Shown here: piece after piece, positions 52,198-61,174 of the stretch
Position numbering within the stretch: the first letter of the stretch is position 1
Layout: each line of letters begins with the position of its first letter
Assembly (NCBI RefSeq): GCF_036227205.1
Contig: NZ_CP109442.1
Coordinates: 5,642,001-5,706,000 of the forward strand
Source: Amycolatopsis sp. NBC_01480
GTDB lineage: Bacteria; Actinomycetota; Actinomycetes; Mycobacteriales; Pseudonocardiaceae
Reading direction: 5' to 3'
DNA length: 64,000 nucleotides
Notes under the pieces: model-generated
What the model was told of the DNA's origin: nothing
The model's input: only the letters and a program-made list of their open reading frames with translations
Database searches by the model: none
Translations under genes and position numbers: made by a program

Positions 52198-52611
52198 GTG
52201 CTGTCGGTCGAGACGGTCCACAAGTTGGGTACTGGACGCCGCGATGTCGACGGCGTTGGCGCCGTGGAGCGCACGGTCTCCCGGCTCATGGACAGCCTCG
52301 CCGAAGCTGGACCGAAGGCGCTCACCGCGATCCGGTCGCAGTCGGCCGAAGTACGGTTGCCGGCCTGGGAACTGGCCGAAGCGAACGGTCCGGCAGCCGA
52401 CGGCTCGGTGATCGAAGACGTCGACGGCATGCTGGTCCTTGCGCACGCCGGGAACCAGGACGTCATCGCGACCTGGAAGAAGAACTTCGGCCATCATCCG
52501 CTCGTCGCATTCGTCGACCACGGCCAGGTTGGTTCCGGTGAGCCGGCGGCCGCGCTGCAGCGGCCAAAAACTAGGTTCCCCGACCACGGAGCCGATCGAA
52601 GAACTCGATAA
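52198..52611 (+). pseudogene. IS1380-family transposase fragment
   Basis: The frame from GTG 52198 reads LAEAGPKALTAIRSQSAEVR, then DGMLVLAHAGNQDVIATWKK and FGHHPLVAFVDHGQVGSGEP, which is the middle of an actinobacterial IS1380-type transposase including the first Asp region. Sequence beyond about 52565 leaves the family, and no N-terminal or C-terminal part is found. The remaining stretch to 52826 holds no gene that I can support. Confidence 0.65.
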
Positions 52612-52826
52612 CGAAACAGATGCAAGTCCGTAGCACCTGTCCAAAGATCTACTGTGGTGGTCTCCGCATAAGAACCCCCGTCCGATTTGTGGGCAACACC
52701 AAGTAGCGGTGAAGGCCACGTGGGTACGTTCGAGGTTGCCGGCGAGTCACGCGCCGCCGTGCAGTCATCCCAGGTGAATCCCGAGGGGTTCAGCTCTGGT
52801 CCATGAAACCCGGTCAAGGAATCCTC

Positions 52827-54314
52827 GTGAGCAAACGTCATGCAGTCGCAGCCGTAGCAGCCGTCCTGGTGGTGACGGGCTGTGCCGACGACACCGAATC
52901 GCCGAAACCCTCGAACATGACGACCTCGGCCGCCTCGAGCCGGCTGTCTCCATGCGAGGTGCCGCAAATCCCCACTGCGACGTGTGGCAGCATCACGGTC
53001 CCACTGGACCGTGCCCAGCCAAACGCGGGCACGACGACAGTGGGGTTCGTCCTCATTCCGCGCACCGACCAGTCGCAGCCTTCGCTGGGCACCATCGTCA
53101 CGAATCCCGGCGGTCCCGGCAACGCGACGACCGACGGCCTCGGCCACCTCTACGCCGACGGGTTGCGGCCGCTCCTGGACCGGCGTGAGCTGCTGCTCAT
53201 CGACCCGCGCGGAGTCGGCAGGTCCGATCCGATCAATTGTGCCGCGCTGGCAGGCCCGGAGGTGGTCTTCGCTCCATTGGACCAGCAGCGGTCGGCCATC
53301 GGGGAATGCGGAAGGCAGCTGGGCGGCAAGGCCCGGTACTACGGCACCGCTGCCGTCGCCGACGACTTCGACGATGTGCGCACAGCGCTGGGGCTCGAGC
53401 GTCTGGACCTGCTCGGAGACTCGTACGGCACGTACCTGATGGCCACCTACGTCGCACGCCATCCCGAACACGTCAGGTCGGTCGTACTGTCCGGCGCCTA
53501 CCCGGTCCACACCGACAACAACGTCTCGGGTGGTGTCGCCGTGGCAGCACTCCGACGCGCGATCGAGCTGGTGTGTGAGCGATCGACATCATGCTCCGGT
53601 GACACGGTCCTCGACGACCTCGGCCGGCTCGCGGCGAAGCTTCGCGCCAACCCGGTCAGCATGGATGTGCAGTACGAGCAGAAGAATTACCGGGTGGACC
53701 TCGACGAACGAATGCTGGCAAGCACCGTCGGTATGATCTACTCGGGCTCCGCTGACCTCGAGAAGGACTTGAAACTCGCTAAGGCCTTGGCCGCGGCCAA
53801 GACCGGCAACCTCGACCAGATACAGGAGCTGGTCCGCGAACACCTGGTCACGATCGCGAAAGACTTCGCACTAGGCGCCAAGTTTGTCTCGCAGACGCTG
53901 CTGTGGGCCACCACGTGCCATGACTACCCGGAAGACTTCGACTACGCCGACAGCTTCCCCGACCGCAAGCATGACTTCGACGACTCGGTGAAACGGCTCC
54001 CGCCTCAGGACTACACCCCCTTCTCCACCGAGGCTTGGCTCAGCAGGGACTTCTACGACCTCGGCGCCTGCCTGGAGTGGCCATCCGACCCGACGGCTGG
54101 CGCGCCCTTCGCCAAAGGCACCGAACTCCGTGACGTTCCGGCACTGGTGCTCACGGGGGATCTGGATGCCAACACGTCGATCGCCTCCGGCAAGGAAGCT
54201 GCCGCCCAGTTCCCGAACGCCAGGTTCGTCGAGGTCACAGGCGCCGGCCACACTCCCACGTACACCCCGGACGGCTTGAAGCAGATTTTGGAGTTCATTG
54301 CCCAAGACCGGTGA
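52827..54314 (+). CDS. Secreted lipoprotein alpha/beta hydrolase (tripeptidyl-aminopeptidase-like)
   Basis: A 495-residue hydrolase of the TAP-like/S33 family. The N-terminus is a short lipoprotein signal with lipobox VVTGC and the lipidated Cys at residue 19. The catalytic Ser is in LLGDSYGTYL near 200, the acid in LTGDLDANTS and the His in GAGHTPTYTPDG. TNPGGPGNATTDGL is the oxyanion loop. GTG 52827 is chosen because AAGGA precedes it; an in-frame ATG at 52803 would add eight residues. Family enzymes are anchored or secreted exopeptidases and esterases. It stands alone between IS remnants and has survived intact, perhaps because it was picked up with them. Confidence 0.87.
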   Translation: MSKRHAVAAVAAVLVVTGCADDTESPKPSNMTTSAASSRLSPCEVPQIPTATCGSITVPLDRAQPNAGTTTVGFVLIPRTDQSQPSLGTIVTNPGGPGNATTDGLGHLYADGLRPLLDRRELLLIDPRGVGRSDPINCAALAGPEVVFAPLDQQRSAIGECGRQLGGKARYYGTAAVADDFDDVRTALGLERLDLLGDSYGTYLMATYVARHPEHVRSVVLSGAYPVHTDNNVSGGVAVAALRRAIELVCERSTSCSGDTVLDDLGRLAAKLRANPVSMDVQYEQKNYRVDLDERMLASTVGMIYSGSADLEKDLKLAKALAAAKTGNLDQIQELVREHLVTIAKDFALGAKFVSQTLLWATTCHDYPEDFDYADSFPDRKHDFDDSVKRLPPQDYTPFSTEAWLSRDFYDLGACLEWPSDPTAGAPFAKGTELRDVPALVLTGDLDANTSIASGKEAAAQFPNARFVEVTGAGHTPTYTPDGLKQILEFIAQDR

Positions 54315-54326
54315 TTGCGGCACGAG

Positions 54327-55108
54327 GCGGAGTCCTCGCCCGCGGTACACAGTACCGGCCTCCCTGGCGCGCCGTGGCGGACATGGCTGGGGCATATGGG
54401 TCCTGGGCAGCTGTTTATGGATTGTTCCGGTGCTGGCAACGCGCGGGTGTCTGGTCAGCAATCCTGACTGCGCTGCAGGCGGTGGCTGAGGTGGCTGGTC
54501 GGATCATGTGGGACGTGAGTGTGGATTCCACGATCGTGCGGGCGCATCAGTATGCGGCGGGTGCGCGGAAAAGGGGGATCTTCAGGCCGGGCCGCCGGGC
54601 GGGGTCACCGCCGAACCGGATGATCACGCGTTGGGGCCGTCGCGGGTGGGTGGACTACGAAGGTGCATTTGGGGTGTGAGCAGGGGCAGAAGCCGTTGTC
54701 GGTCGTGCTGACCGCCGGGCAGCGGGGTGATAGCCCGCAGTTCGTTCCGGTCCTGGCCGGGATCCGGGTGCCCCGGACGGGTGGTAGGCGGCCGCGGACG
54801 TGTCCTGATCGGGTGCCGGCGGACAAGGCTTACACGTCGAAGCCAATCGGGCTCACCTGCGCGGTCGCGGGATCAAGGCGACCATCCCGAGTAAGGCTGA
54901 TCAGGACGCGTACCGCAAGGCCAAGGGGTCGAAGGGCGGGCGGCCACCGGCCTTCGACCCGAGATCTACAAGCAGCGTCACGCGGTGGAGCGCGGTATCG
55001 ACCGGCTCAAATGCCACCGCGGGGTGGCCACTCGTTACGACAAGTTCGCTGTCCGCTACGAAGCCATTGTCCACGGGGCTGCGATCAACGAATGGCTCTG
55101 GCCGACTT
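54327..55108 (+). pseudogene. IS5-family transposase, multiply frameshifted
   Basis: Pieces of one transposase appear in order but in different frames: WDVSVDSTIVRAHQYAAGAR with the first Asp at about 54510-54570, then CEQGQKPLSVVLTAGQRGDS and VPADKAYTS from 54663, then [20 protein letters not shown], then [20 protein letters not shown] to 55108. The N-terminus is missing and at least three frameshifts are present. It lies between the lipoprotein gene, whose stop is at 54314, and a TetR gene. No terminal repeats could be placed. Confidence 0.75.
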
Positions 55109-55182
55109 CGATACAGGCGTTAGGACATCATGCGCCGCCCAGGTAACAGATCAGGCGGGTAGTTCCTGCCGCCGTGACCCGC

Positions 55183-55779
55183 CTAGGGTCGAGGTGCGAG
55201 GAGCGTCTGCAGCGCCGGACCGATGTGCCGGACGATCGCCTCGGTCTCTTCTTTGGCGAGTACGGCCACTTGCACGATCTGCCGGCCGACGACGATGCCG
55301 ACGAGCATCGAGGCCGCGAGAGCGACGCGGACCTCGGTGTCGTGACTGTCCGAAGCGGACTGCCGGGCGCCTTCGGACAGGCGCGCTTCGATGAACTCGC
55401 GGAGCAGCGTGTTCGCCTTCTCGTTGGCTATCGCTCCACGAAGCATCGCGCGCAGCGCGTCGGCGTCAGGCTGATCACTCTCCCAGACGGCGAGGTGCGC
55501 ACGTGCCACCCGCTCGCCAACGGACTCGGCGGGACCGCGGTACGCGCTCGCGATGCGGGAGAGCGCTTCGGGCGAAATCGACATCACGGCGCCGAACAGC
55601 TCGTCCTTCGACCGGAAGAACTGCATGACGAGGGCGGCGTCGACGCCGGCGTCCGCGGCGATCGCCCGGATCGTCGTGGCTTTGAAGCCGTCTGCCGCGA
55701 ACCGCCGGCGGGCGGCGTCGAGCACCGCCTGGCGGGTCGTGTTCTGCCCGGGCCTGCGGCCGCGCCGGGTGTGCGACAT
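55183..55779 (-). CDS. TetR-family regulator of the divergent CocE-type hydrolase
   Basis: A 198-residue TetR protein (206 if the GTG at 55803 is used). The DNA-binding domain contains RQAVLDAARRRFAADGFKATTIRAIAADAGVDAALVMQFFRSKDELF. The C-terminal part with MLVGIVVGRQIVQVAVLAKEE belongs to the TetR_C_17-like group. The start at 55779 is preferred for the nearby GAAGGG. A 20-bp palindrome with ATATCAACA arms sits 46 bp upstream, between this gene and the CocE-type hydrolase gene, and should be its operator. Confidence 0.87.
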   Translation of the reverse strand: MSHTRRGRRPGQNTTRQAVLDAARRRFAADGFKATTIRAIAADAGVDAALVMQFFRSKDELFGAVMSISPEALSRIASAYRGPAESVGERVARAHLAVWESDQPDADALRAMLRGAIANEKANTLLREFIEARLSEGARQSASDSHDTEVRVALAASMLVGIVVGRQIVQVAVLAKEETEAIVRHIGPALQTLLAPRP

Positions 55780-55825
55780 CGGCCCTTCGGGTTGCTCTTC
55801 CACGTCGGCAGTCTACGATCACCAG

Positions 55826-55845
55826 ATATCAACAGATGTTGATAT
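55826..55845. promoter_or_regulatory. Perfect palindromic TetR operator
   Basis: ATATCAACAGATGTTGATAT has perfect 9-base arms with a two-base centre. It is AT-rich against the local background and lies 46 bp from the TetR start and 25 bp from the hydrolase start, close enough to block both promoters. Confidence 0.65.
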
Positions 55846-55870
55846 GCTCACCGTAGTGAAGGGAGCTCCG

Positions 55871-58117
55871 ATGACGCACACAGGAGTTCTGGCCGGTCCG
55901 ATCAGCGGGCTGAAGTACGAAACCCCGACGCACCGTGGGCTCACGGGCAAGCAGGGCGAGTTCCGGTACGAGGAGGGGGAGCGGGTCGCCTTCCTCGTGG
56001 GAGCGACGCCCATCGGCAACGTCTCCGCGCGCCCCCGCGTGAACCTGGCGCAAATCGTCGCCCGCGTGGACGGCGACGTCGCCAAGCTGCGCGATCCGGG
56101 GCTGACGAACGTCGCCCGGTTCGTGTTCTCCCTCGGCCGGCGCGCCAGCCGGGACGAGGGGACGGAGATCGCCCCGGAGGTCCACGACATCGTCGGCCAC
56201 CGGCGGATCGACTTCCGGCACGACGCCGACTTCGCGGGCACCGCCGTCGCCGACAAGGTCCAGGCGTTCGCCGACGACCCGGTCGTCGGCGAGCTCCTGC
56301 GTGACTTGACCGAAGCCGGGGTCTTCGAGGAGCTCGGGCCGCGGACGCTGTGCACGCCGGCGAGCGCCCGCAACGAGGTCCGCCGCAACGCCATGGGCAT
56401 TCTGCGGTTCCGGGACGTCGAGATCCCGCTGCGGAACGGCGGGTATGTCCTCGCGGACGTCTTTCGGCCCGCCGAACCGGGGAACTACCCGGTCGTCCTC
56501 AGCTCGGGCCCCTACGGCAAGGCGTTCAACCACCACTCCATCGCGACGGCCGCCGACCTCGAAGCGCACGAGCTCATGGAGGACGACTACTTCTCGGGCA
56601 ATCCCGGCGGCCAGCCGTTCGAGAACCACGAAACGGTCAACACCGCGTCCTGGGTCCCCGACGGCTACGTGGTCGTGCGGACGGACATGCCCGGCGCCGG
56701 CAACACTCCCGGACAGCTCGCTCCCTGGGGCATCGCCGGCGCCGAGGCGCTGCGCGACTGCATCGAGTGGGCGGGCGGGCAGCCGTGGTGCAACGGCAAC
56801 GTCGGCACCTGGGGCATGTCCTACCTGGCGATGAACCAGCACCAGGCCGCGAGCTTGCACCCGAAGCACCTCAAGGCGATGATCGCCATCGGCACGGATG
56901 TCGACCTCTACGAGGAGGTCGCCTACAACGGCGGGATCTTCAACGAGCAGTTCTGGTCCGTCTGGAAGGCCTCCGGGATCGACCCGGCGATCGTGGGGGA
57001 GCCCGACATCGCCGATTTCATCCGGACCCTGAAGGACAGTCCGTTCCGAGACAGCGATCCGGACGCCGTCTTCGGACCGCGGGCGGACGTCTTCATGAGT
57101 CCCGATCTGACCGGCGTGACCGTGCCGCTCTGGGCGGTCGCCGCGACGACCCACTCCGCGCACTTCCACCAGCTCGGCGGCAGCAACGCTTATCTCGCCA
57201 CGCCCACCTCGGACAAGAAGCTCGACCTCTGGGACGACTGGTTCCAGAAGGCCTACGCCGACGAGACCGTGGCCGCGCACAAGGCGTTCTTCGACCATTG
57301 GCTCAAAGGGATCGACAACGGGATCATGGACGCTCCGCCGGTGCGCCTCGAGATCCGGTCCGGTAACGGTGCCGCGGTCGTCCGCCACGAGGACGAGTGG
57401 CCCGTCGAACGCACCCACTACCGCCGCTGGTACTTCGACGCGGCTTCCCGGGAGCGACGGTACTTCCGGCTCACGACGACCGAGCCGACGGCCTCGGCCG
57501 AGGCGTCGTACTCGGCGGAGATCGCGCTCGTTCCGCCCGCCGCCGGCGCGGCTCTGCGCGTCGATCCCGCGTCGCCCCGGTCCGATCCGCGCGTCACCGG
57601 AATCTCGTTCCTCAGCGCGCCGTTGCCGGCCGACGCGGTCCTCGCCGGGTACGGCAAGGTCGGCATGGTGGTGTCCGCCACCAGTCACGACATGGACATC
57701 TACGTGTCGGTCCGGGTCATCGACGAGGCCGACCGCGAGGTCGACTTCACCGGTTTCGCCACGAGTGGCTTCGGTGACCGCCCCATCCCGCTCATGAAGG
57801 GCTGGCTGAAGGCGTCGCACCGCCGGATCGACGAAGAACGCAGCACGGACTACACGGTCAAGCACACCCATCGCAAGGCCGACTACGCGCCGCTCGTCCC
57901 GGATGAGGAGGTCGAGGTCGAGATCGAGCTGATCCCGAGCACCGGCCTGCTGCGGAAAGGACACCGGATCCGCGTCGACGTGCAGCCCTACGACGGGGTC
58001 GCGCACGGCATGCACCACGCCTACGACCCCACCTTTCACGACGGAGCCGTCAACACGATCCACACGGGCCCGTCGCGCCTGGGTTACGTGCAATTGCCGA
58101 TCATCGATGAAGGGTAG
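55871..58117 (+). CDS. CocE/NonD-family hydrolase with extra N-terminal domain
   Basis: A 748-residue hydrolase. From about residue 180 it is a CocE/X-Pro dipeptidyl-peptidase type enzyme: strand IPLRNGGYVLADVFRPA, the catalytic Ser near 316 in GTWGMSYLAMNQ, and a C-terminal jelly-roll domain from about 500 (RWYFDAASRERRYFRL). The first 75 residues, with GLKYETPTHRGLTGKQGEFRY and ERVAFLVGATPIG, resemble a small repeat domain of surface lipoproteins (YET-T-G-T-G-F-Y-GE-V-F-G pattern) and are followed by a helical link. No signal peptide is seen. GAAGGGA precedes the start. It probably cleaves an ester or amide and is controlled by the divergent TetR. Confidence 0.85.
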   Translation: MTHTGVLAGPISGLKYETPTHRGLTGKQGEFRYEEGERVAFLVGATPIGNVSARPRVNLAQIVARVDGDVAKLRDPGLTNVARFVFSLGRRASRDEGTEIAPEVHDIVGHRRIDFRHDADFAGTAVADKVQAFADDPVVGELLRDLTEAGVFEELGPRTLCTPASARNEVRRNAMGILRFRDVEIPLRNGGYVLADVFRPAEPGNYPVVLSSGPYGKAFNHHSIATAADLEAHELMEDDYFSGNPGGQPFENHETVNTASWVPDGYVVVRTDMPGAGNTPGQLAPWGIAGAEALRDCIEWAGGQPWCNGNVGTWGMSYLAMNQHQAASLHPKHLKAMIAIGTDVDLYEEVAYNGGIFNEQFWSVWKASGIDPAIVGEPDIADFIRTLKDSPFRDSDPDAVFGPRADVFMSPDLTGVTVPLWAVAATTHSAHFHQLGGSNAYLATPTSDKKLDLWDDWFQKAYADETVAAHKAFFDHWLKGIDNGIMDAPPVRLEIRSGNGAAVVRHEDEWPVERTHYRRWYFDAASRERRYFRLTTTEPTASAEASYSAEIALVPPAAGAALRVDPASPRSDPRVTGISFLSAPLPADAVLAGYGKVGMVVSATSHDMDIYVSVRVIDEADREVDFTGFATSGFGDRPIPLMKGWLKASHRRIDEERSTDYTVKHTHRKADYAPLVPDEEVEVEIELIPSTGLLRKGHRIRVDVQPYDGVAHGMHHAYDPTFHDGAVNTIHTGPSRLGYVQLPIIDEG

Positions 58118-58392
58118 TGAAGTTCGGGGAATGCGGTGCTCGGGCTCGAGGTCAGGAAGCTGTCCTGTGATAGTGCCGCGGGCACGGTTGTGGAGCGGTG
58201 GCATAAGTTCCGTAGAACCGAGCCATTAGTTGTCCTGGCAATGACCTGGCCGGACCTCGGCTCGGCACCACTCGCCGGCACCGGCCAGGGAGTCAGCCGG
58301 CGCCGGTGGTGGCGTGCCGTTTCCTGCGCGCCTCGCACCGGAACCAACCAGCCCGCAGACCGGCTCGGATCAGCCGGGATTTTGGGCCACAC

Positions 58393-59145
58393 TCAGGGGA
58401 TCGTTGCCCAGAAGCCGGTCAGGACCGCAGCGCCACGAGCCGGGTCTTCGGTCATCCACCAGTGGCCCAAGCCTTCGAGGACCGCCACCTGGGCACCGGC
58501 ACGGGCGGCGGCTCGCCGGCGTTGTTCTTCGGTGCCGACGGCTTGGTCTGCCGTGGCCAGGATCGCCAGACCCGGACACGCCGCAGCGCGCTCCATGTCC
58601 AGCCCGAGCCCGAGCGTCCCCGGATCGGCGGCCGAGCGGTACAGCGCGAGGACCGCCCGTCCCATCGCAGCGTCCTGCCCGGCCGCGACGCGAGCCGCGA
58701 CCTGCCGGCTCATTCCCCGCTCCGCCAACGCTTCTGCACGCTCCTCGGCCGTACCGCCGAACCGCGCTACGACATCGGCTTCGCCGACATCCGGTGTCTG
58801 CCAAAGGCGGGCCAGCTCGTGCCACCGGTAGCCGGGGTCGTAGATCCCGAGCACGTCGCTGACCCAGCTGCGCACGAGGTCCGGGCGGCTCAGCACGACG
58901 TTCAGCACGTGGCCACCGCCCCAGTCGTGACCCACCAGGTCCACCGGCTCGCCCAACGCCGTCAGCTCCTCGACGAGCCAGTCCCGGTAATCCGCCTGGG
59001 TGGCGCCGAACCCGGCGGGCAGCGGCGCGCCGAAACCGGGCGGTGACAGGCAGATCAGGTCGGACCGGACGCCCGCCAGTTCGGCCAGCAGCGGCTCCCA
59101 GACCGCCGTCGTCTCCGGGTTGCCGTGAACGAAGACCGCGGGCAT
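58393..59145 (-). CDS. Alpha/beta hydrolase with Asp nucleophile (dehalogenase/epoxide-hydrolase-like)
   Basis: A 250-residue alpha/beta hydrolase. The oxyanion motif is HGNPET, and the nucleophile elbow is LVGHDWGGGH with Asp in place of Ser, as in haloalkane dehalogenases and soluble epoxide hydrolases. The acid is likely in ATADQAVG and the His is in EGLGHWWMTED. The start ATG shares one base with the stop of the upstream DUF1330-like gene (TGATG). The 275 bp from 58118 to 58392 between the two convergent genes hold only GC-rich imperfect repeats. Confidence 0.85.
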   Translation of the reverse strand: MPAVFVHGNPETTAVWEPLLAELAGVRSDLICLSPPGFGAPLPAGFGATQADYRDWLVEELTALGEPVDLVGHDWGGGHVLNVVLSRPDLVRSWVSDVLGIYDPGYRWHELARLWQTPDVGEADVVARFGGTAEERAEALAERGMSRQVAARVAAGQDAAMGRAVLALYRSAADPGTLGLGLDMERAAACPGLAILATADQAVGTEEQRRRAAARAGAQVAVLEGLGHWWMTEDPARGAAVLTGFWATIP

Positions 59146-59513
59146 CAGACGGCGAACGGCGTGGTCGGCTGCAGCACCGATTCCACCAGCGCCTCGCTGC
59201 GCAAATGGGCGACCGCCTGGTAGTCCGGGTCGCCGATCATGGCCGCGAACGCCTGCCGGTCCGGGTAACGGACCAGCACCACCATGTCCCAGGCTTGTCC
59301 GTCCTCGGCGACCAGGGCTCGCCCGCCGTCGCCCAGGTACTCCAGGCTCAGGCCGTAGCGGGCGTTGATCGACTGGCCGAGTGCCTCCGCGTAGCGCTGG
59401 TAGCTCTCGCGGCCGCCGTCCGGGCGGAATCGCAGCAGGTTGAGCATCACGACCGGGCCGCCCGGGTCGTCGGCCAGCAGGGCGTCGAGGGCGCGGTCGT
59501 CGATTTCGATCAT
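59145..59513 (-). CDS. DUF1330-like dimeric alpha/beta-barrel protein
   Basis: A 122-residue protein with the ferredoxin-like fold of the DUF1330/EthD group. GPVVMLNLLRFRPDGGRESYQRYAEALG opens the fold, and VVLVRYPDRQAFAAMIGDPDYQ is the conserved second half with the DPDYQ turn. Its biochemical role is unknown in this family; relatives bind or act on small organic molecules. It is the first gene of a two-gene operon with the Asp-nucleophile hydrolase and is divergent from a TetR gene. Confidence 0.8.
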   Translation of the reverse strand: MIEIDDRALDALLADDPGGPVVMLNLLRFRPDGGRESYQRYAEALGQSINARYGLSLEYLGDGGRALVAEDGQAWDMVVLVRYPDRQAFAAMIGDPDYQAVAHLRSEALVESVLQPTTPFAV

Positions 59514-59556
59514 CGGAAGCCTCCTGTAGCGGGGTACGGGTACGTCACCACACTAC

Positions 59557-59582
59557 ACATGCTTGTTGGGCGACATGCAAGT
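59557..59582. promoter_or_regulatory. ACATGC repeats upstream of the TetR gene
   Basis: ACATGCTTGT (59557-59566) and ACATGCAAGT (59573-59582) are similar decamers spaced 16 bp apart in the 89-bp gap between the divergent DUF1330-like and TetR genes. They are the best operator candidates there. Confidence 0.35.
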
Positions 59583-59602
59583 TACTTTGCTAGACTCCAG
59601 GC

Positions 59603-60205
59603 ATGACCACCACCCGCCGCACCCAGCAGGAACGCCGAGACCAGGCCGAAGCCGCCCTGCTGGCCGCCGCCGCCGAACTGGTCGTCGAGCAAGGCGTTCG
59701 CTCGCTGACGCTGGCACGCGTCGGGCAACGTGCCGGCTACAGCCGCGGCATCGTCACCCATCACTTCGGCGGTAAGCAGGCACTGGTGGAACGCCTCGCC
59801 CGGGCAACGCAGGCCGGGTTCGTGCCCGGCCTTGACGATCTGCCGCCCGGGCTCGACCGTCTCCTGCGGCTGATCGACGGCTACCTCGGCGAACTCGCCC
59901 GCCTCGGCGTGTTCAACCAAGCTTTTCTGCTGTTGTGGGCCGAGGCTGCCACGCAACCCGACTTGGCGTCGATCTTCCGCGAGCGCGACGCCGCCTTCCG
60001 CGCCGACTTGCGCGTCGACGTCGAGGCCGGCATCGCGGCCGGTGTCATCGACCCCGGTCTGAGGCCCGACGACGTCGCGGTCGCCATCGTCGGGCAGCTA
60101 CGCGGGATCGCTTTGCAGCGACTGTTGGACCCGCGTGGTGTGGACATCGAGCAGGTGCGCCACAGCGTCACCGGCTACTGGCGCCGGGCGCTCGCCCCGG
60201 CATAA
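59603..60205 (+). CDS. TetR-family regulator
   Basis: A 200-residue TetR protein. The DNA-binding domain reads RDQAEAALLAAAAELVVEQGVRSLTLARVGQRAGYSRGIVTHHFGGKQALVE. The C-terminal domain has FLLLWAEAATQPDLASIFRERDAAFRADL, a pattern of the TetR_C_6-like group near BetI. It is divergent from the DUF1330-hydrolase operon and probably represses it. It ends 33 bp before the convergent recombinase gene. Confidence 0.87.
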   Translation: MTTTRRTQQERRDQAEAALLAAAAELVVEQGVRSLTLARVGQRAGYSRGIVTHHFGGKQALVERLARATQAGFVPGLDDLPPGLDRLLRLIDGYLGELARLGVFNQAFLLLWAEAATQPDLASIFRERDAAFRADLRVDVEAGIAAGVIDPGLRPDDVAVAIVGQLRGIALQRLLDPRGVDIEQVRHSVTGYWRRALAPA

Positions 60206-60238
60206 TCGAACCTCCCCTTGTTCGCTCAGTGCCGGGCG

Positions 60239-61117
60239 CTACGAGCGGGCTCGGCCGCGACTGCGCGAGAAGTACCGAGACGCTGCCTTGGTCGATTGCA
60301 GGCCGAGACGCTCCCGCACGAGGGAGACGTCCGCGCCGTCCTCGCGAAGCCGGACGCCACAGGTATGGCGCAACCGGAACGGGCGGAGCCCGGGTATTCC
60401 AGCGGCTTCACCCGTCAAGACCACGACGCGGGTGATCCCCGCGACAGTCATCGGCATTCCCCCCGGACCGATCCACAACGGACCTGGTCGCTCGCAGCAT
60501 GCCACCCATGCTGCGAGGCGTTCCCTCGCGATATCCGGCAACGGAACCACTCGGACGTGGCCATCTTTGCGTCGCAGGTGAACGCTCGCGGCAGCGTCCA
60601 CCAGGCTGAGGTCTTCGACGCGAAGGCGTACACACTCCTCCGGCGTCGCTCCGGCGTAGAGCAATACCGCAACAATCGCAGCATTGCGCACCCCACTGCG
60701 CACGGACGCACGGTCGACGTTCCGCTGTTGCATCAGGCTGAGCGGATGAACGTCCGCCGGCTGCTTCCGCGGCACGCGTTCCACCTGGATTCGTAACCCT
60801 GCACCGCGCTCGTAGAGCAGAGTCGCCGCGATGAGAGCCTGATTGATCGACGATGGAGCGGTCCCGGACTCCACGAGGTAGGCGCGCCATGACGCTACGG
60901 CAGCTTCAGCGCCACCGACGTCGGAAAACGCCGCTGAATGATTTGCCTCGTTTGCCGTGACCCATTGCACATACGCCGCAACCTGCCCTTTGTAGGCACG
61001 AACGGTGTTGACCGCGAAGCCGCAGCTGTCCAGATAGCGGCCCATGGCACCCGCGGCGTGATTGGCGAGATCGCTGACACCGCGCGCGGGAGGAACACCG
61101 ACGGACTCAGCGTTCAT
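60239..61117 (-). CDS. Tyrosine recombinase-like protein with altered catalytic residues
   Basis: A 292-residue integrase-family protein. The N-terminal SAM-like domain (YLDSCGFAVNTVRAYKGQVAAYVQW) is followed by the catalytic domain with the first Arg in ATPEECVRLRVEDL. In box II the usual HxLRHT reads FRLRHT, so the first His is Phe, while the Arg remains. The usual LGH reads LGL, so the second His/Trp is also gone. The nucleophile Tyr is kept in AASRYFSRSR. Two of the six catalytic positions are thus replaced. It may be a slow or inactive recombinase, or one with a DNA-binding role only. No att site could be identified nearby. Confidence 0.75.
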   Translation of the reverse strand: MNAESVGVPPARGVSDLANHAAGAMGRYLDSCGFAVNTVRAYKGQVAAYVQWVTANEANHSAAFSDVGGAEAAVASWRAYLVESGTAPSSINQALIAATLLYERGAGLRIQVERVPRKQPADVHPLSLMQQRNVDRASVRSGVRNAAIVAVLLYAGATPEECVRLRVEDLSLVDAAASVHLRRKDGHVRVVPLPDIARERLAAWVACCERPGPLWIGPGGMPMTVAGITRVVVLTGEAAGIPGLRPFRLRHTCGVRLREDGADVSLVRERLGLQSTKAASRYFSRSRGRARS

Positions 61118-61174
61118 ACGCCGTCTCCAGAAATTGTCAGAACGGGGAGCAGGTGCGCAGTCACGTACCGGAGT

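Noticed and set aside
55829..58204. A 791-codon minus-strand frame opposite the CocE-type hydrolase
   Set aside because: No recognisable motif, and it would erase the operator and the TetR-CocE arrangement.
58118..58392. GC-rich imperfect inverted repeats as a riboswitch or ncRNA
   Set aside because: The pairing is imperfect and typical of GC-rich spacers. No conserved RNA family was recognised.
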